Assembly (NCBI GenBank): GCA_024707265.1
Contig: JANQAB010000010.1
Location: 62,001 to 126,000 of the forward strand
DNA length: 64,000 nt
DNA from: Sporocytophaga sp.
GTDB taxonomy: Bacteria; Bacteroidota; Bacteroidia; Cytophagales; Cytophagaceae
Direction of reading: 5' to 3'
This document shows positions 53,847 through 62,314 of the stretch, one piece after another (position 1 is the stretch's first letter; every line of letters starts with the position of its first letter). A model generated the notes under the pieces. The model ran no database searches. It was not told the origin of the DNA and saw nothing but the letters and a program-made list of their open reading frames with translations. A program made the position numbers and the translations under genes.

Positions 53847-54064
53847 TCAACCTAAACACTGTAATGCTTATCGAATAGAGTCCAGACTAAAAGACTTTTA
53901 CATATAATAAAATTGCGTTAGCATATTCTTGGCATCGAAAACCGCGAATTTTCACAAGTACAAGAATAGCTAGGTGTTCCGCTATTGCGTGGACTTAGCT
54001 ATTGTACTTAGGGCTCTTCGCGGTGCCTCGATGCAAATAGCTACTGTTCCGCGCAATTTTTTTT
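53847..54064 (+). ncRNA. Structured small RNA, 6S-like rod
   Basis: The core 53910-54064 folds into one long rod. AAATTGCG (53910-53917) pairs with CGCAATTT (54052-54059); then comes a large internal bubble (53918-53931 against 54035-54051). GCATCGA (53932-53938) pairs with TCGATGC (54028-54034), ACCGCGAA (53941-53948) with TTCGCGGT (54017-54024), AAGTAC (53956-53961) with GTACTT (54004-54009), and AATAGCTA (53965-53972) with TAGCTATT (53996-54003). An eight-T run at 54057-54064 ends it. A closing stem, central bubble and long terminal arm are the 6S RNA plan (a polymerase-sequestering RNA). The promoter above supports real transcription. The family name is an inference from shape only. Confidence 0.6.
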
Positions 54065-54118
54065 GTCTTAATTTTTAACCCGCTTGCGGAACGAAGCACA
54101 AAACCCAACAAACATTTT

Positions 54119-54379
54119 ATGGAAACAAATCCAGGAAACAGAGTAGCTGTTGTTTTAGCTGAAGACTCAATCCTCAACCAAAAAATCATCGACGAGCTGG
54201 ACATCCTGCTCAAGCTGGTATCACCACAGGACATGAACAAGGTGCTGATCTATGTCTTCTTCATGTACATCTACTATGCAGAAAACGACGTCTACTGCTC
54301 CGATCTGAAAACAACATCAGAGATTACCTATCTCTTAATCGATTTTTTCACAATGGCAGGAGAACAAATTAAAAAGTAA
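54119..54379 (+). CDS. Small hypothetical protein
   Basis: 86 aa, acidic and helical, with a hydrophobic centre (KVLIYVFFMYIYYAE) that could be a membrane helix or a buried core. No family is recognised. It starts 55 bp after the 6S-like RNA terminator. The codon pattern looks genuine. Confidence 0.5.
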   Translation: METNPGNRVAVVLAEDSILNQKIIDELDILLKLVSPQDMNKVLIYVFFMYIYYAENDVYCSDLKTTSEITYLLIDFFTMAGEQIKK

Positions 54380-54736
54380 GAACTTTTAAAACCAGCTAAG
54401 TTATGATGATCCTACTATCCATGCCATGACTATCGCGGTGAGTATTGGTGTACCTCACTGCAGTCAACTACTCTGAACAATATCAGAGCTTCTTCTCTCC
54501 TCTTTGAATTTTTCTAAATTCCGGAGAACCTAATGAAATAGTAATAACTTTTAAAACCAGCTAAACTATGATTAGATTAAAAAAGCGAAGACTACCTGAA
54601 TGATGTATTTATTAGAATACTATTGGCATCGAGGGTGGTGTCAATAGTATTTATCATTTGATTGCAATACTTCATTTTTTAACTGTAGAAAAAAATTGAC
54701 TGTATCTTTAAATTCTTTATAATGCTAGAAATTAAC
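54380..54736. other. Intergenic with a short duplicated motif
   Basis: No gene. 'AACTTTTAAAACCAGCTAA' occurs twice (near 54382 and 54547), once after the small gene and once ~165 bp later, each followed by 'TATGAT'. A related 'TTAAAACCAGCTAA' is at 10655. It may be a leftover of a local duplication. Confidence 0.5.
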
Positions 54737-56119
54737 TTAATGAATACTTGTTATACCTATTCGTGATATATGACTAGCATACTTATTACCAATCATATCC
54801 ATTATTTCCTTTTTCAGAACAAACAATGATTCGCCAAAACGAGCATCATCAGACTTGGCTCCAAACACATAATTTAGGTTTAACCAAACTTGTTTATTAT
54901 TAAAACCTTCAATATGAAAACTACACCCACCTACATGATAACTACTTTCAACTCTGCTTTTTAAATTTATATCTTTTTCAGTATCAATATAAGGTGTTAA
55001 TACTCCTAAAATGTACTTATTTATTCTTGACTTTTTATTTGAATAGTCACAAGCAGCACTAAATTCAACGGCAATAAGCTTCGAATCTTCAAATAGTTTC
55101 GATTTAAAATAGTCCTTTCCATCTTTAATGGCCAAGATTTTTTGAAACCACTTATTAATATCATCTAATCCAAATGAATTTATTAATTCAATTTTAGTCT
55201 TATCGATTTCTATAACAACTCCTCTCCTATCTTTACTCCCATTTGATTTCTCAATATGAAAAACAGAGTTTACTTTATTTAATATATCAATCTCAGGAGA
55301 TTTAAGGTCACTGTACTTACTAGCTTTTAATAACGAGGTGACTATTTCACTCCAATTAACTTTGCTATTTAAGTTTAAAAATTCATTATTAGAAATTGGG
55401 AGTAAACCTTCGTAAATAGCTCTTTGCGGATTCTCTTTTGAAAATTCAAATCCTAAAGTTGAAGCTGCAATTTTTGAAAAAACCTTATCTATATTGTCAA
55501 ATAGAATTGAGCTTTCTCCCCACTTCTTGTCTTTTGGCAAAATGTCATATATACGATTCAATGTTTTTTCTCCTGCTATTCTAGAATTCTCTTCAAACCC
55601 AAATAAGAATTTAATTTTTTCATTGTTAAAAAGAGAAAGAATTCTTTGAGAAAGTTTTATTTGTTGTTCATCATCTATGTCATTTTTGTTTGAGGAATAT
55701 TCAGTCTTATCAATACAACTTACAAGTATTGGTGAAGCTGTATCAGAATACCCTCTCTCCTCGGTTTGCATATATTTAATAAATGCTTCAACAACACCCT
55801 TATTGGCAGTCCAAAAGAATAATGCATAAGGACCATTATCTTTATGGATATATTGATTTATTGCTATTGCCAGATCATTAAAGACAGCGCTATTATTTGT
55901 TATTATTTTATCAATACTTTCATAATTATGATCAACCGTATTTGAAGTTAAATTAATATCAAAAAAAGCAATTCTAACATTTTTTAATGGCTCATAATAT
56001 TCAGCGCTATAGACAAAAGTTCTACATCCTAAACCGTTCTGAAAAAAAGATTTTCCTAATGTTTCTAGTTCGGTTGTTAAATTGTCTACAATTATAATTC
56101 TATTTTGAGGTTCAAACAT
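54737..56119 (-). CDS. Receiver-like domain protein with unknown C-terminal domain (defence operon)
   Basis: 460 aa. The first ~140 aa read like a response-regulator receiver: 'RIIIVDNL' (acidic D12, where DD is usual), the phospho-acceptor position D54 in 'VRIAFFDINL', 'YALFFWTAN' (beta-4 with Thr), and 'VSCIDKTEY' (beta-5 Lys). The remaining ~320 aa have no family I recognise and no DNA-binding helix-turn-helix, so it is not an ordinary transcription factor; an effector role is possible. It is the last gene of the vsr-dcm-HATPase operon (15 bp after the ATPase). Phosphotransfer from the ATPase's His-box is a testable guess. Confidence 0.65.
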   Translation of the reverse strand: MFEPQNRIIIVDNLTTELETLGKSFFQNGLGCRTFVYSAEYYEPLKNVRIAFFDINLTSNTVDHNYESIDKIITNNSAVFNDLAIAINQYIHKDNGPYALFFWTANKGVVEAFIKYMQTEERGYSDTASPILVSCIDKTEYSSNKNDIDDEQQIKLSQRILSLFNNEKIKFLFGFEENSRIAGEKTLNRIYDILPKDKKWGESSILFDNIDKVFSKIAASTLGFEFSKENPQRAIYEGLLPISNNEFLNLNSKVNWSEIVTSLLKASKYSDLKSPEIDILNKVNSVFHIEKSNGSKDRRGVVIEIDKTKIELINSFGLDDINKWFQKILAIKDGKDYFKSKLFEDSKLIAVEFSAACDYSNKKSRINKYILGVLTPYIDTEKDINLKSRVESSYHVGGCSFHIEGFNNKQVWLNLNYVFGAKSDDARFGESLFVLKKEIMDMIGNKYASHISRIGITSIH

Positions 56120-56134
56120 ATTTATAAATGTTTA

Positions 56135-58340
56135 TTAGAAAAAAACTAAAGCTATACATGCTCCTTCCTGATATGGTTTAGGAATTTCAAGATCTGAACT
56201 ATCAGGGAATATTAATTTACCACCTATCATATTCATGACCAAATCTGTAAAATATAATCCCAATCCCATTCCGCCTACTTTTTTTGTTTTGAATGGTTGA
56301 GTCAAGTACTCAGGTTCAACAGAAAATCCTAGTCCATTATCTGCAATTATTATGGACGGGCCATCAAATGTATTCAAATCAGAACCAATGTATATTGCAG
56401 GTTTATAATCATAATTGGGATCATTAATCAGAGAATCTCTTTTAGATGTTGTCCAATATATTGCATTATCAATTAAATTCGAGACCGCACTAATTAAAAG
56501 ATTCGATGGACCTTTAAAATTAAAATTCTCATTTTCACCCGTTAATAATGGTGATGAAAAAATTATTTTATGATAATTAAAACGATTAACATTTCTAAGT
56601 TTAGAAATTTCTATTAAGCTTTTTGCATTTGATGAAGTGCTTTTATTTTGTCTTAATATTGGGGACAAACTTTCTAGTATCAGAATTAAATTTCTAACTC
56701 TATTTCTTATCTGTTCTATATCAATTTCTGAAGAATTCAAATCCGAATTGATAAAACGCATTTCTCTATCCACCTCATGAAATGCTACACCTAAATTCAG
56801 TCCTGTCATCCCTGAATTAACCATAATATCTCTCATCTCCGAATAATCTTTATCTACACGGGTTAACAAAGGTTTAAGTTCCTTTTCTAAATTTTTTTTC
56901 TCTTAACTTTATTTCTAATTCTTTAATAGTATCACCAAATCCTACTTTCCTTATTGGCTTTGTCCCATCAAGAAATTCTTCTATTTTATCTTTATCTAGT
57001 TCAGCTTCCCGTTCAAAAAAGCGAAAAGCTTCTTTGGTTAATAAATGAAATTTTTCAAACGTATCATTGTCTATAAATCCTTCTCTATTGGTTTTTTCAA
57101 TCAAACCATCATGACTAGATTTCAAATTAAGCTCTACAACTCCTATTGTTACTTTTTTTCCAAAATGGTCTCCAGTTCTTTGAATTTTATCAAGATCTAA
57201 TCCTAGCCAATCATCAAAAGGTTCTCCATAATTATACACTCTAATGTTGTCACGAAATATTTTCACCCCACAATTTTCTTTTATATATGATTTAACTGCC
57301 TGAATTTGTCCGCCAAAATTCATATTTAAGAGATGTGTATTTTGATTAAAAACATAAAACACCCCCTTGATAGTACCGAGATTTTCCAAATCAGAATTTC
57401 TAAGATATTTATTAAAATTCTCATCACCATCTATTTCCTTAAACATCTCTCCTATATGAAATGGGAATAAATTTTCAGATATAAATAGATCGTCTGATTG
57501 TTTACCTATGCTTCTACTATCAATTTTTATTTGATTTGGAGGATTAAATTTGTAATCCCATACAAATTTAGCAAAGTCATTGCCTGAAAAATTATCTGCA
57601 TCGTTAGGTTTCCATTCTTCAATTGTAAAATGGAACTGATAAAGACTTTTATTTAAAATATCAATAGAGGAAGTTACTTCATCAATCCATTGTTGATGCC
57701 AGTCATTTGCCGTGATTTTAATTTCAAAGTTTGGTGCTGGAGTAAAAGGATTCTTTATATTATCAATTTTTCTTACTAAATCCTTAAGTGTCTTTTTTGT
57801 CCAGTGCTTAGTCGTTAAATCATCTAATATAATTCTTGTACCTTGTCCTTTTTCAAATAACTGGTCAGCAACGTATTCAACACCAACTTCTAGTTCTTGT
57901 ATATATTCTCTTGACTCTATAAGTTTTTGCCAATCTATCATAAGCCTACTCGAAAAAAGCTCACCTTCTGCTTGCGTTTCAAGAGTAATCTTTTTTGCAA
58001 GTTTATGAACAGCCAATCTTCCTACACCTTTATTCCCAAAAGACACTCTTTGAAATCTTTTACTTTCCTTTCGATTTGTCCCTCTTTTGAAATCAGTCCC
58101 TATTGTTAACCAGACATCTTGAATAACTTTTGATGACATACCATGTCCATCATCTTCAATTATTATTTTTTGATTAGGTGTATTGAGATCTATAAACTTT
58201 ACATTGACTTCTTTTGAGTCAGCATCATAGGCATTCTTAACTAATTCGAATATAGCAAGGCTGTTACTACCAATTAATTCATCTCCCAGTAAACTAAGTA
58301 TATGACTTTTAGCTTTTATTCTATGAGAACTTACTGACAT
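56135..58340 (-). CDS. Dual HATPase protein: MORC/GHKL N-domain fused to histidine-kinase-like C-domain
   Basis: About 735 aa as one protein. The T8 run at 56892-56899 (A8 on the coding strand) splits it into 488- and 244-aa frames; with seven A's it reads through (LREKKNLEKELKPLLTRVD). The N-terminal GHKL ATPase resembles MORC/Hsp90-type: N-box 'FELVKNAYDAD' (Asn36), 'DDGHGM' (64-68), 'GNKGVGRLA' (102-109). A ~300-aa middle region follows. The C-terminal part has an H-box-like 'GVAFHEVDREM', a second N-box 'LIDNAIYW', G1 'ADNGLGF', and G2 'GGMGLGLYF', as in sensor histidine kinases. It overlaps dcm by 10 bp. MORC-type ATPases beside 5mC methylases are a known theme in restriction-type systems; the exact partnership here is inference. 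Confidence 0.82.
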
Positions 58341-59590
58341 AATAATTCGTTAATTTTTTTTGCAATTTCATACGCCATTAAAGGTGGAACAGCATTTCCA
58401 ATCTGTTTAAATGCAGGGGTTCTATTCATATTTTCTTTTTCACCTTCAAAATAATAATCATCAGGAAATGATTGGAGACGAGCTGCCTCTCGAATTGAAA
58501 TTGAACGATTTTGTTCTATATCCGGATGAATATAATAATGACCATCCTTTGCAATGTGAGCAACAACCGTTTGTGAATGAGCTAAATCAGCTGCAACGAT
58601 TTTAAATCTATCAATAAAAGTTTGTCTATTATTATGCGATTTAAGCCTTTCAGGTAAGTCATTATAATTTAATCTTTCTTTCTTTGTATTCCATTTCTCT
58701 ACCGCAATTTTGTAAATCTCTTTATCCTGTTTGGTATGAGGTCTGGCAACATGTTGAGTTAATATATCAATACCATTGCGAATAAAACTTTGTGATAAGT
58801 ATTCATTGGTTTTAGATTTGTATTTTAAAAATCTCTCTGTCTTCTCTCCAGCCTGTACCTTTGGAAGATCTGATAAAACAGATTTTACCTGGCAGTTTGC
58901 ATTAATTTTTATATGCTCAAGATCAGGAATATCAAAATGTAAACTTTCTTTCCAGCCAATAATAATGATACGTTTTCTATTTTGTAATACCCCAAAATGA
59001 TTGGCTTCAACTTTAAAAAGCTTCATCTGGTAACCCTTTTTCAAAAAGAGTTTTTCCATATTTTTCAGGTAAATACCATTTCCGGCAGACTTCAGACCAA
59101 AGACATTTTCAAACACAAAAAGCTTAGGTCTATACTTCTCAAGGAATTTTGCATAATGTACATACAAATAATTCCTGTGGTCACCTTTCATTCCATTTTT
59201 AGATCTGGCCCTTCCAACCAAAGAATATGCCTGACAAGGCGGCCCTCCAATAATCAGATCAACATCATCATCTCCAATTTGTCTTTCGATACATTTGTGA
59301 ATTGCAGCATTATTCTCAGCTCCTATCGCTAGGTTAATTACTTTATCTAATAATTCTGCAGGTATTGAAGAATACAATTCATTTCTCGATATTTTTCCCT
59401 TCAGATATGAAATATAAATACCTAATTTCCCTGAAGATTTAAGATAATGATAAGCAGCTCTCGTTTTTAAAGTATTACAGGCAGCCTTATCCATTTCTAC
59501 GTGCGCTACAGGCTCAAATCCTGCTCTGATAAACCCTTCTGAAAGCCCTCCAGCACCCGCAAATAAATCTATATATTTAAAACTATTCAT
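58331..59590 (-). CDS. dcm: DNA (cytosine-5)-methyltransferase
   Basis: 419 aa. It has all key motifs of C5 methylases: I 'DLFAGAGGLSEGFIRAG' (SAM), IV 'GGPPCQAYS' with the catalytic Cys, VI 'FVFENVFG', VIII 'LQNRKRIIIIG', and X 'IGNAVPPLMAYEI'. An insert of ~60 aa lies between motifs I and IV. The target recognition region (~215-330) does not predict the site. It overlaps vsr by 8 bp and the dual-ATPase gene by 10 bp, so the four genes form one translation-coupled operon. No restriction endonuclease gene is adjacent. Confidence 0.93.
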   Translation of the reverse strand: MNSFKYIDLFAGAGGLSEGFIRAGFEPVAHVEMDKAACNTLKTRAAYHYLKSSGKLGIYISYLKGKISRNELYSSIPAELLDKVINLAIGAENNAAIHKCIERQIGDDDVDLIIGGPPCQAYSLVGRARSKNGMKGDHRNYLYVHYAKFLEKYRPKLFVFENVFGLKSAGNGIYLKNMEKLFLKKGYQMKLFKVEANHFGVLQNRKRIIIIGWKESLHFDIPDLEHIKINANCQVKSVLSDLPKVQAGEKTERFLKYKSKTNEYLSQSFIRNGIDILTQHVARPHTKQDKEIYKIAVEKWNTKKERLNYNDLPERLKSHNNRQTFIDRFKIVAADLAHSQTVVAHIAKDGHYYIHPDIEQNRSISIREAARLQSFPDDYYFEGEKENMNRTPAFKQIGNAVPPLMAYEIAKKINELLCQ

Positions 59591-60004
59591 TACTTTTAAT
59601 TTCTTCTATCAATGACAGAAGTCTGTTTTCTCTTTGCTTAGTTTTTAATTCGCATTCCCATACTATTATTACTTTCCATCCCGACTTTTTTAACTCAGTA
59701 TGTTTTGCGTTATCTCTTTCTTTAGTGCCATTAATTTTTGCTTTCCACCAGTCGGTTCTTGTTTTGGGAATAACAAAATATCTGCACCCTCATGTCCATG
59801 CCAGAAACACCCCTGAATAAAAATCACAGATTTATACTTTGATAAAACTATATCGGGATTACCTGGAAGACTTTTTACGTGAATTCTAAATCTGAATCCA
59901 TGAGAAAAAAGGAATTTTCTGACCAGAATCTCAGGCTTTGTATTCTTACCTTTAATTCTGCTCATGTTATAACTCCTTACTTTTTTTGAATGAACATCCG
60001 CCAA
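59583..60004 (-). CDS. vsr: Very short patch repair endonuclease, frame break at 59787
   Basis: About 140 aa, normal length after correction. 'MSRIKGKNTKPEILVRKFLFSHG', 'GNPDIVLSKYKSVIFIQGCFWHGHEGC', 'WWKAKI' and 'GWKVIIVWECEL' are the Vsr landmarks; the Asp of 'NPD' and the His of 'FWHGH' are catalytic-site residues. One base is missing in the CCC at 59787-59789; without it the frame ends early at 59690. Vsr nicks the T of T:G mismatches made by deamination of 5-methylcytosine, protecting genomes that carry a dcm enzyme. It is the first gene of the operon and overlaps dcm. Confidence 0.88.
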
Positions 60005-60333
60005 CTCTATTTTATTTCACACTGATTTTCAATAAAATAATATCTAAAAACTTAAAAACTACATGTGAAATTCAAAAAAATACTGCAATAAAACTATTAT
60101 TTACATAAAAAATATTAACTCATATATAACGTATAATAAGTTCCTCTGTATTTTAATTTAACGTGCGGTATGTAACGAAGACATTCGAAACAAAGATTAT
60201 ATCAAAGTTTCTAAAAAGAACTCCTCTCTCTACCCCAACCTTACCGTTAGCATCACGTCCCATCAAACCAATGCAAAAGCAAAGTTACGGTTTGTGCTTC
60301 GGGAGGTGCAAAGGTTAGCTGCACCTCAGCCTC
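60005..60333. other. Intergenic upstream of the defence operon
   Basis: Very AT-rich near the vsr start, where the operon promoter must lie; no consensus is certain. Near 60310-60330 the sequence becomes GC-rich (GAGGTGCAAAGGTTAGCTGC) as the repeat region begins. Confidence 0.45.
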
Positions 60334-60705
60334 CTCCCCGGCCGGTGTCTGCACCGGACGGAATCTTTCCAAAAGTGCTGCATTAAATAATACTAGGTCA
60401 CTTCTTTTATTTAGCAGCTATCCCGCGAATTCTTACACAGAAATCTGGTGCACTTTTGTAAAGTGTGGAATTTACATTAGAGGGATATATTAATACAGTT
60501 AAGAAACATATTGATAATGCGAGAGGATGAGAGAGGATTTTAATATAATGGCATATTACAAACACTAGCAGCACAAAAGCCGCAAGTAAAGCACTTCTTT
60601 TACTTGGAAGGTGATAAAAGATATTCTTTTATCACAGATTACAGAGAATATTTTGGTTAAGCGGTGATTGAAAGATTCCGTCCGGTGCAGACACCGGCTG
60701 GGGAG
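60334..60705. mobile_element. REPIN-like non-autonomous element, copy A
   Basis: 372 bp with ~36-bp terminal inverted repeats. Left end CTCCCCGGCCGGTGTCTGC; the right end is its complement with one mismatch. Each end contains the hairpin CCGGTG-TCTG-CACCGG, so the element is two inverted REP palindromes around a ~300-bp body. It is nearly identical to copy B at 61261. No protein is encoded. Confidence 0.8.
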
Positions 60706-60782
60706 AAGCTACTCAATTTGCCCCCTAAAATCCACACAAGGATATAGTAGGAATTATCAAATAATAAGTCTTAAGAAAGTAG

Positions 60783-60856
60783 CAAAAATGGGATTTAAGA
60801 TTAATATTGCTCCTGCTGGAAAAGAGGGAAGCAAAAAAAGAAAGGCTCAGAAATAA
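60783..60856 (+). other. Very short open frame between repeats (not called as a gene)
   Basis: ATG near 60788 begins 22 codons of basic sequence (MGFKINIAPAGKEGSKKRK). It is too short to judge and lies inside repeat-rich DNA. Confidence 0.2.
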
Positions 60857-60867
60857 AACGCTCACTC

Positions 60868-61111
60868 CTCCCCGGCCGGTGTCTGCACCATAGCCGTCAA
60901 CTTAACGTTGTTTAGTAAACCACAATTCGCTGTTTGGTCATCCTGAGCTCTGCGAAGGATCTGAGAGTCACAAAATAATTTGCAATAACAATCGATAATC
61001 TGCGGGATAGCTTAGTTTTATTCATTTTGAAAGCTCAGATGCTTCACAAGTTCAGCATGACAAAGGAAAGACTCCTTAGGTTGACGGCTATGGTGTGTCA
61101 CAGGCCGGGGA
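60868..61111. repeat. MITE-like element related to 43460-43704, with REP-type outer ends
   Basis: The outer end CTCCCCGGCCGGTGTCTGC is shared with the REPIN-like elements; the inner ends CACCATAGCCGTCAACTTAA and GGTTGACGGCTATGGTG match the element at 43460. Inside, 'CATCCTGAGCTCTGCGAAGG' faces 'AGCTCAGATGCTTCACAAG', as in the other copy. It looks like a hybrid or nested insertion of two repeat families. Confidence 0.7.
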
Positions 61112-61260
61112 ATAGACTTCCGAGGTACTCCACCGGACCTCGGAGGTCCGAAACCCCTTGATCATATATCTATCTAATTCAACATCTCTCCAATGACTTC
61201 CTACCCGGCCTTTGTCTCATAGGACAGGGGCACACTGTTTGATCAGATCCATAACCTTCT
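61112..61260. other. Spacer between repeat elements
   Basis: Contains GGACCTCGGAGGTCC, a near-perfect palindrome (61136-61150), and 'ACCCGGCCTTTGTCTCATAGG', a diverged end of the same REP family. No gene. Confidence 0.5.
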
Positions 61261-61652
61261 CCTCCCCGGCCGGTGTCTGCACCGGACGGAATCTTTCCAA
61301 AAGTGCTGCATTAAATAATACTAGGTCACTTCTTTTATTTAGCAGCTATCCCGCGAATTCTTACACAGAAATCTGGTGCACTTTTGTAAAGTGTGGAATT
61401 TACATTAGAGGGATATATTAATACAGTTAAGAAACATATTGATAATGCGTATTCGCATTTGTAATGCGAGAGGATGAGAGAGGATTTTAATATCATGGCA
61501 TATTACAAACACTAGCAGCACAAAAGCCGCAAGTAAAGCACTTCTTTTACTTGGAAGGTGATAAAAGATATTCTTTTATCACAGATTACAGAGAATATTT
61601 TGGTTAAGCGGTGATTGAAAGATTTCGTCCGGTGCAGACACCGGCCGGGGAG
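61261..61652. mobile_element. REPIN-like non-autonomous element, copy B
   Basis: 392 bp; same ends and body as copy A, with one extra ~19-bp segment (TATTCGCATTTGTAATGCG, ~61450) that duplicates AATGCG and makes a small hairpin. The right REP end touches the relic transposase at 61655. Confidence 0.8.
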
Positions 61653-61654
61653 AA

Positions 61655-61831
61655 AGCACTCGAATATATATAATCCTCCGGACATCTGACAATACCTGCC
61701 TTAACAGGATTATCATGGATATATGCCACCGCAGATCCCCTCTGGCTGAAGTCTTCTGACTTCTGCCCACAAATGAGAGCAAGTTTATTAACTTGCGGAT
61801 TGTAAAGCAGACATTCGGAATAAAGAATCAC
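61655..61831 (-). pseudogene. RAYT/IS200-type (REP-associated) transposase relic
   Basis: On the minus strand the string 'YIHDNPVKAGIV' followed by 'PEDYIYSSA' is the characteristic C-terminal block of Y1 REP-associated tyrosine transposases (typically YIHxNPVxAGxVxxPEDYxYSS). Only this ~25-residue block is recognisable; the upstream codons (to 61831) do not match, and the HUH and catalytic Tyr parts are missing. The family mobilises REP palindromes in cis or trans; here its tail abuts a REP end, as expected. Confidence 0.65.
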
Positions 61832-62314
61832 AGATTGCGCGCGTTACAAACGCGCGCAGCTGAGCTGAGCCTACTCATCCTCCTTCAATATCTTTCTATT
61901 AGATCTTTTACTTACGATATCATTACCAATACTATTTTTAATGATTTTTAGCATAATAATATTTTAGCCATATACTGGATAGGTGGTTCTCATTTGTTAT
62001 CTTTTATATTTCCCTGGAAAACTTTTTTCATATTATTTCCATATTCTCAAATTTACAAAGTGGTCAATATTTTAAGTTATACTTACATTGTTATTTAGTA
62101 CTGGTTTTTACAATGATATATTTAACGATACTTTAATAGAAATTATAAAATTCATTAAAATGTAATTATAATTTACTGAAAATTAAACACTAAAATCTTA
62201 CTTCAATTTATTTTTTCTTTTAACCTACAAATCATTAAATATAATTTACATTTATCTTGTATTTTACATTTCATAACATTAATATTCGACGATTTTAAGC
62301 ATAAATAATTAAAT
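61832..62314. other. Intergenic, AT-rich
   Basis: Starts with GCGCGCGTTACAAACGCGCGC (a GC-rich inverted repeat near 61838-61858), then very AT-rich sequence up to the next gene. No RNA or promoter is certain. Confidence 0.45.

Noticed and set aside
60668-60856. 62-aa basic open frame
   Set aside because: It begins inside the REP end of copy A and reads through repeat DNA.
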